This document shows, in pieces, positions 5,820 through 8,161 of a DNA stretch of 8,161 nt (the stretch's first letter is position 1; every line of letters starts with the position of its first letter). A model generated the notes under the pieces. It did not search any database. It had not been told where the DNA came from and worked only from the letters and a program-made list of their open reading frames with translations. The position numbers and the translations under genes are program-made. This DNA comes from an uncultured Victivallaceae bacterium (GTDB lineage Bacteria > Verrucomicrobiota > Lentisphaeria > Victivallales > Victivallaceae): assembly GCA_934663655.1 (NCBI GenBank), contig CAKUKT010000104.1, positions 1-8,161 on the forward strand, in the 5' to 3' direction.

Positions 5820-7628
5820 TTATTTCTGTTCGATCTGTCGGGCCTTGAGTCCTCTCACCCCGGTGGTGAAGGCGTCGAAATATTCCCGCCCCGGTTCCCG
5901 GGCAATCGACACCGCGGTGGCCTTGCTCCACACCTCTCCGGGATCGAAGAGCAGCACTTTGGCCTCATTGCTGCGCATCAATCCGACGGCCTCGTTAGCG
6001 ACGACCACGCCGACGAATTCGCCTTCACGCGTCAGCACCAGATCCCCGGGTTCAGCGCGCAGTTCGCTTCCGGCCCCCCGCGCCTGGTTACGGATGAAAA
6101 GGTAGGGAGCCGCGGCGGAGAAATCCACCGAACAACGCCCGGTCAGCTCCGCGCTGTCCCGTCCGAAGGAAGAGGTTTTAAAGAGATAGAGATTCTGGAC
6201 TCCGCGTTTCTTGAGCTCCTCGATCGACAGCGTCTTCAGCGGCGTACGCCCCGGCACCGTCACCTCGAACGCGGCCACCCGGGAATCCTTGCCGAGCGCG
6301 AGCAACGGCCCGGCGAGCCGAATCGGAGCGAACTTCACCTCCGCAGCCGGCGGCGACACCGTATATGACAATTCGCTCACCCGGTTGAAGGTCATCGGCA
6401 CGTCAAGTTCGCCGATCAGCGTCGAAAACGATCCCACCAGGTAGCTCTTGCCGTTGAACTCCACCAGCGGCAGGAAATATTCTCCCCCGCCGCGCTGCGA
6501 GAACATCATCCGTTCCTCACTGATACCGACGTCGAGCCGAACCGCGGAAGAGCTGTAACTTTCGAGCACGTCATTGCGCAATTTGCGTTCAGCATCGGCA
6601 AGTTTGCTCTCCACCGCGCTGAGTTTTGCGGTCGCGGTGATCGCGGTCTCCCGGTCGGCGGCGAGCTCCTTGCGGGTTTTCTCCAGTTCACCGGTGGTCT
6701 CTTCGAGTTCGCTTCTGGTCTGAGTAAGTTCGTTCACGCTCCGTTTGACCAGCTGCTGCATCTCCTCGTTGCGCCGCACCGCCTCCCGACGGGCCAGTTC
6801 ACTGGCGTTGAACTGCCGGGTCAGCCGCGCCAGCTGGTCACGGTAGTCGGCGCTCTCGCGCTCCGCCTGGGTAAGTTTGCCGGTGGTGAAGGCAAGACTG
6901 TTCTGAAGTGCTTTCGACTCCAGGTTAACCTGACCGAAGCGTTCGTTGAGTTCCTTGAGCGCCTCCTTGGCTCCCGCCAGTTCCGCATCGCGCGCGGCGA
7001 CGGTCTCCTGCGTCTGCTTGAGTTCGCCGGCGGTTTCGGTAAGTTTGACTTCGGCGCTGGAGAGTTCTGCGCGGATGGCGCGGTTTTCATCGGCCAGGCG
7101 CACCACATTGTCCCCCGCCCGCGTCAGACTTTCGCGCATTTCGTCCAGAGAACGGCGCGAATCCTTCAGCTCCTGACGGGTCTCCGTCAGCGAATCCCGC
7201 GCGGAGGCGAGATCCTCCTCGCGATCCCGAACCGCGATCTCCGTCATCAGCCGTTTCTCGATTTCGGCCTCCAGGCGGCGCTGCAACTCCTCGGGGGTCA
7301 GCGCGCCGGTATTCTCGGGAGTTCGTTTGAGCTGCTCCTCGAGCGCGGCGCTCTTGCGCAGGTTGGCGGCGATCTCCTCGGCAAGCCGCTTGAGTTCGGC
7401 TTCGCGCTCCGGGGTTTCGCCGAGCCGCGCGGCCGCCTCGCGGAGCCGGGCGCGGGTACGTTCAAGTTCCCGACGATGGTTTTCCAGTTCCGAAAGCAGC
7501 AGCCGGGTGGTGTTCGCGTCGAGCCCAACCCCGGTGCCGCCGGTATGCGCCGGCACCATCCCGGTCATCATCGACAGCATGGCCGAAACCAGAAAATCGC
7601 AGATAACAATCAGTATCGAACGATTCAC
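5820..7628 (-). CDS. Membrane-anchored coiled-coil protein with ExbD/MotB-like N-terminal helix
   Basis: A 602-residue protein that I cannot assign to a named family. Residues 4-24 form one hydrophobic helix (ILIVICDFLVSAMLSMM) with an Asp at position 11, the pattern of the single proton-channel helix of ExbD, TolR and MotB. A three-residue N-terminus with one Arg favours N-in, C-out topology. Residues 38-355 are an almost unbroken charged coiled coil. The motif LTETRQELK recurs at 147, 196 (LTETAGELK) and 301 (LTQTRSELE), with a weaker LTQAERES at 252. Residues 362-592 form a beta-rich globular domain. Its stretch GDLVLTREGEFVGVVV (528-543) resembles the last beta-hairpin of trypsin-like proteases, but no Ser nucleophile or His/Asp triad is evident. 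The start is GTG, overlapping the TGA of the upstream gene by 4 bp (GTGA), with GGAGG 9 bases upstream. It precedes the kinase gene by 138 bp. Topology is fairly clear; the motor-subunit reading is an inference. Confidence 0.7.
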   Translation of the reverse strand: MNRSILIVICDFLVSAMLSMMTGMVPAHTGGTGVGLDANTTRLLLSELENHRRELERTRARLREAAARLGETPEREAELKRLAEEIAANLRKSAALEEQLKRTPENTGALTPEELQRRLEAEIEKRLMTEIAVRDREEDLASARDSLTETRQELKDSRRSLDEMRESLTRAGDNVVRLADENRAIRAELSSAEVKLTETAGELKQTQETVAARDAELAGAKEALKELNERFGQVNLESKALQNSLAFTTGKLTQAERESADYRDQLARLTRQFNASELARREAVRRNEEMQQLVKRSVNELTQTRSELEETTGELEKTRKELAADRETAITATAKLSAVESKLADAERKLRNDVLESYSSSAVRLDVGISEERMMFSQRGGGEYFLPLVEFNGKSYLVGSFSTLIGELDVPMTFNRVSELSYTVSPPAAEVKFAPIRLAGPLLALGKDSRVAAFEVTVPGRTPLKTLSIEELKKRGVQNLYLFKTSSFGRDSAELTGRCSVDFSAAAPYLFIRNQARGAGSELRAEPGDLVLTREGEFVGVVVANEAVGLMRSNEAKVLLFDPGEVWSKATAVSIAREPGREYFDAFTTGVRGLKARQIEQK

Positions 7629-8161
7629 TTGCCGGAACCTCCGTTGCCGTCACTGCCGGAAATCAGCCGCTGGCGCAGCGGATACTGCAACGCCAGCCGC
7701 AGCAGCAGACTGAAAATAATACCGATCAGCGTCGAACTGTAGGCGATCAACCGGCTGCTCTGCGGCGAGAAGGTCATCACCAGAAAGGCCGACACCGTCC
7801 CGAAAAGACCGACATACAACGGCACATCGAAGAAAATTTCCGCATTGTCGAGCCGACGGAGCTTGAGTTTCGCTGATTCCTGGCTGTGCCGGATGCCGCT
7901 CACCACCGCGAATCCGATCCCGAGCGCGAGGATCTGCAGCGCGGTTATCACCGAGAAGATCATCATCGACACCCACGCGGCCGAGAGATTGCGCCGGGCA
8001 ATACTCGCCTCGGAGTTCTCCGCCACCTCGCCGAAAACCTCGCCGGAAGAACCGGAAAAGAGATCGCGGATCAGCGGCTGAGTGGTGAAGAGATGGTTCA
8101 TCAGCACCACGAAACCGGCACCAAAGATAATTATCAATACAATCAGAATAATTCGCGACGC
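7625..8161 (-). CDS. MotA/TolQ/ExbB-like multi-pass membrane protein, C-terminal part
   Basis: The frame is open from the window edge to TGA at 7625, giving 178 residues; the true start lies beyond 8161. A TTG at 8137 would fall inside the first hydrophobic helix, so it is unlikely to be the start. Four helices are seen at about residues 4-24, 63-90, 111-131 and 138-158. The loop RHSQESAKLKLRRLDNAE (91-108) and the Arg/Lys-bearing C-terminus are cytoplasmic by the positive-inside rule. Helix 3 has DVPLYVGLFGTVSAF, where GLFGTV (118-123) matches the conserved motif of ExbB. Helix 4 has STLIGIIFSLLLRLALQYPL, similar in layout to the Thr/Gly-rich last helix of ExbB/TolQ followed by Pro. Orientation of helices 3 and 4 (in-out, out-in) also agrees with ExbB. 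The 4-bp overlap with the next gene suggests a matched pair of subunits. Overall similarity is short, so family membership is tentative. Confidence 0.55.
   Translation of the reverse strand, partial: ASRIILIVLIIIFGAGFVVLMNHLFTTQPLIRDLFSGSSGEVFGEVAENSEASIARRNLSAAWVSMMIFSVITALQILALGIGFAVVSGIRHSQESAKLKLRRLDNAEIFFDVPLYVGLFGTVSAFLVMTFSPQSSRLIAYSSTLIGIIFSLLLRLALQYPLRQRLISGSDGNGGSGK
7638..7642 (-). promoter_or_regulatory. Shine-Dalgarno site deciding a GTG start
   Basis: GGAGG on the minus strand lies 9 bases before GTG at 7628. With the hydrophobic helix starting at codon 4 and no ATG before it, this identifies GTG as the start of the coiled-coil gene. Confidence 0.65.

Noticed and set aside
8135..8137. 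TTG as the start of the membrane-protein gene.
   Set aside because: The frame is open to the window edge, and the preceding codons (ASRIILIV) are part of the same hydrophobic helix, so the true start is outside.

Overview
The window is about 60% GC by eye and tightly packed, with every recognisable gene on the minus strand. A transmembrane Ser/Thr kinase fused to a formylglycine-generating-enzyme (FGE/SUMF1-type) fold, with an 'xVMDWGxA' style DFG motif, is typical of the Planctomycetota-Verrucomicrobiota-Chlamydiota group. My best guess is a Lentisphaerota/Verrucomicrobiota-like bacterium. This is an inference from domain architecture, because no rRNA or other phylogenetic marker is fully present.

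Layout in transcription order (high to low coordinates):
(1) 8161-7625: the 3' part of a gene for a four-helix membrane protein whose last two helices look like MotA/TolQ/ExbB, including a GLFGTV motif.
(2) 7628-5820: a GTG-started protein overlapping gene 1 by 4 bp. It has a single N-terminal membrane helix carrying an Asp, a coiled coil of about 300 residues and a C-terminal globular domain.
(3) 5681-3117: a Ser/Thr kinase with a membrane helix, a linker and a catalytically incomplete FGE domain.
(4) 3114-1138: an ABC-F ATPase, 2 bp after gene 3.
(5) 1141-152: lipoate-protein ligase A, overlapping gene 4 as ATGA.
(6) 90-1: the first 30 codons of the translation-associated GTPase TypA/BipA, behind a probable promoter of its own.

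Genes 1-3 look like one envelope module. Genes 1 and 2 have the topology and some of the key residues of a MotA/MotB- or ExbB/ExbD-type ion-driven motor. Gene 3 would give a cytoplasmic kinase output joined to a periplasmic binding domain. Genes 4-6 are housekeeping functions (ribosome-associated ATPase, lipoate salvage, ribosome-associated GTPase) packed behind it, with 4 and 5 probably on the same transcript.

The longest gap is 138 bp (5682-5819). It holds two inverted repeats: one right after the stop of gene 2 and one touching the ribosome binding site of the kinase gene. No stretch over 300 bp lacks a gene. I see no tRNA, rRNA, CRISPR array, insertion sequence or attachment site.
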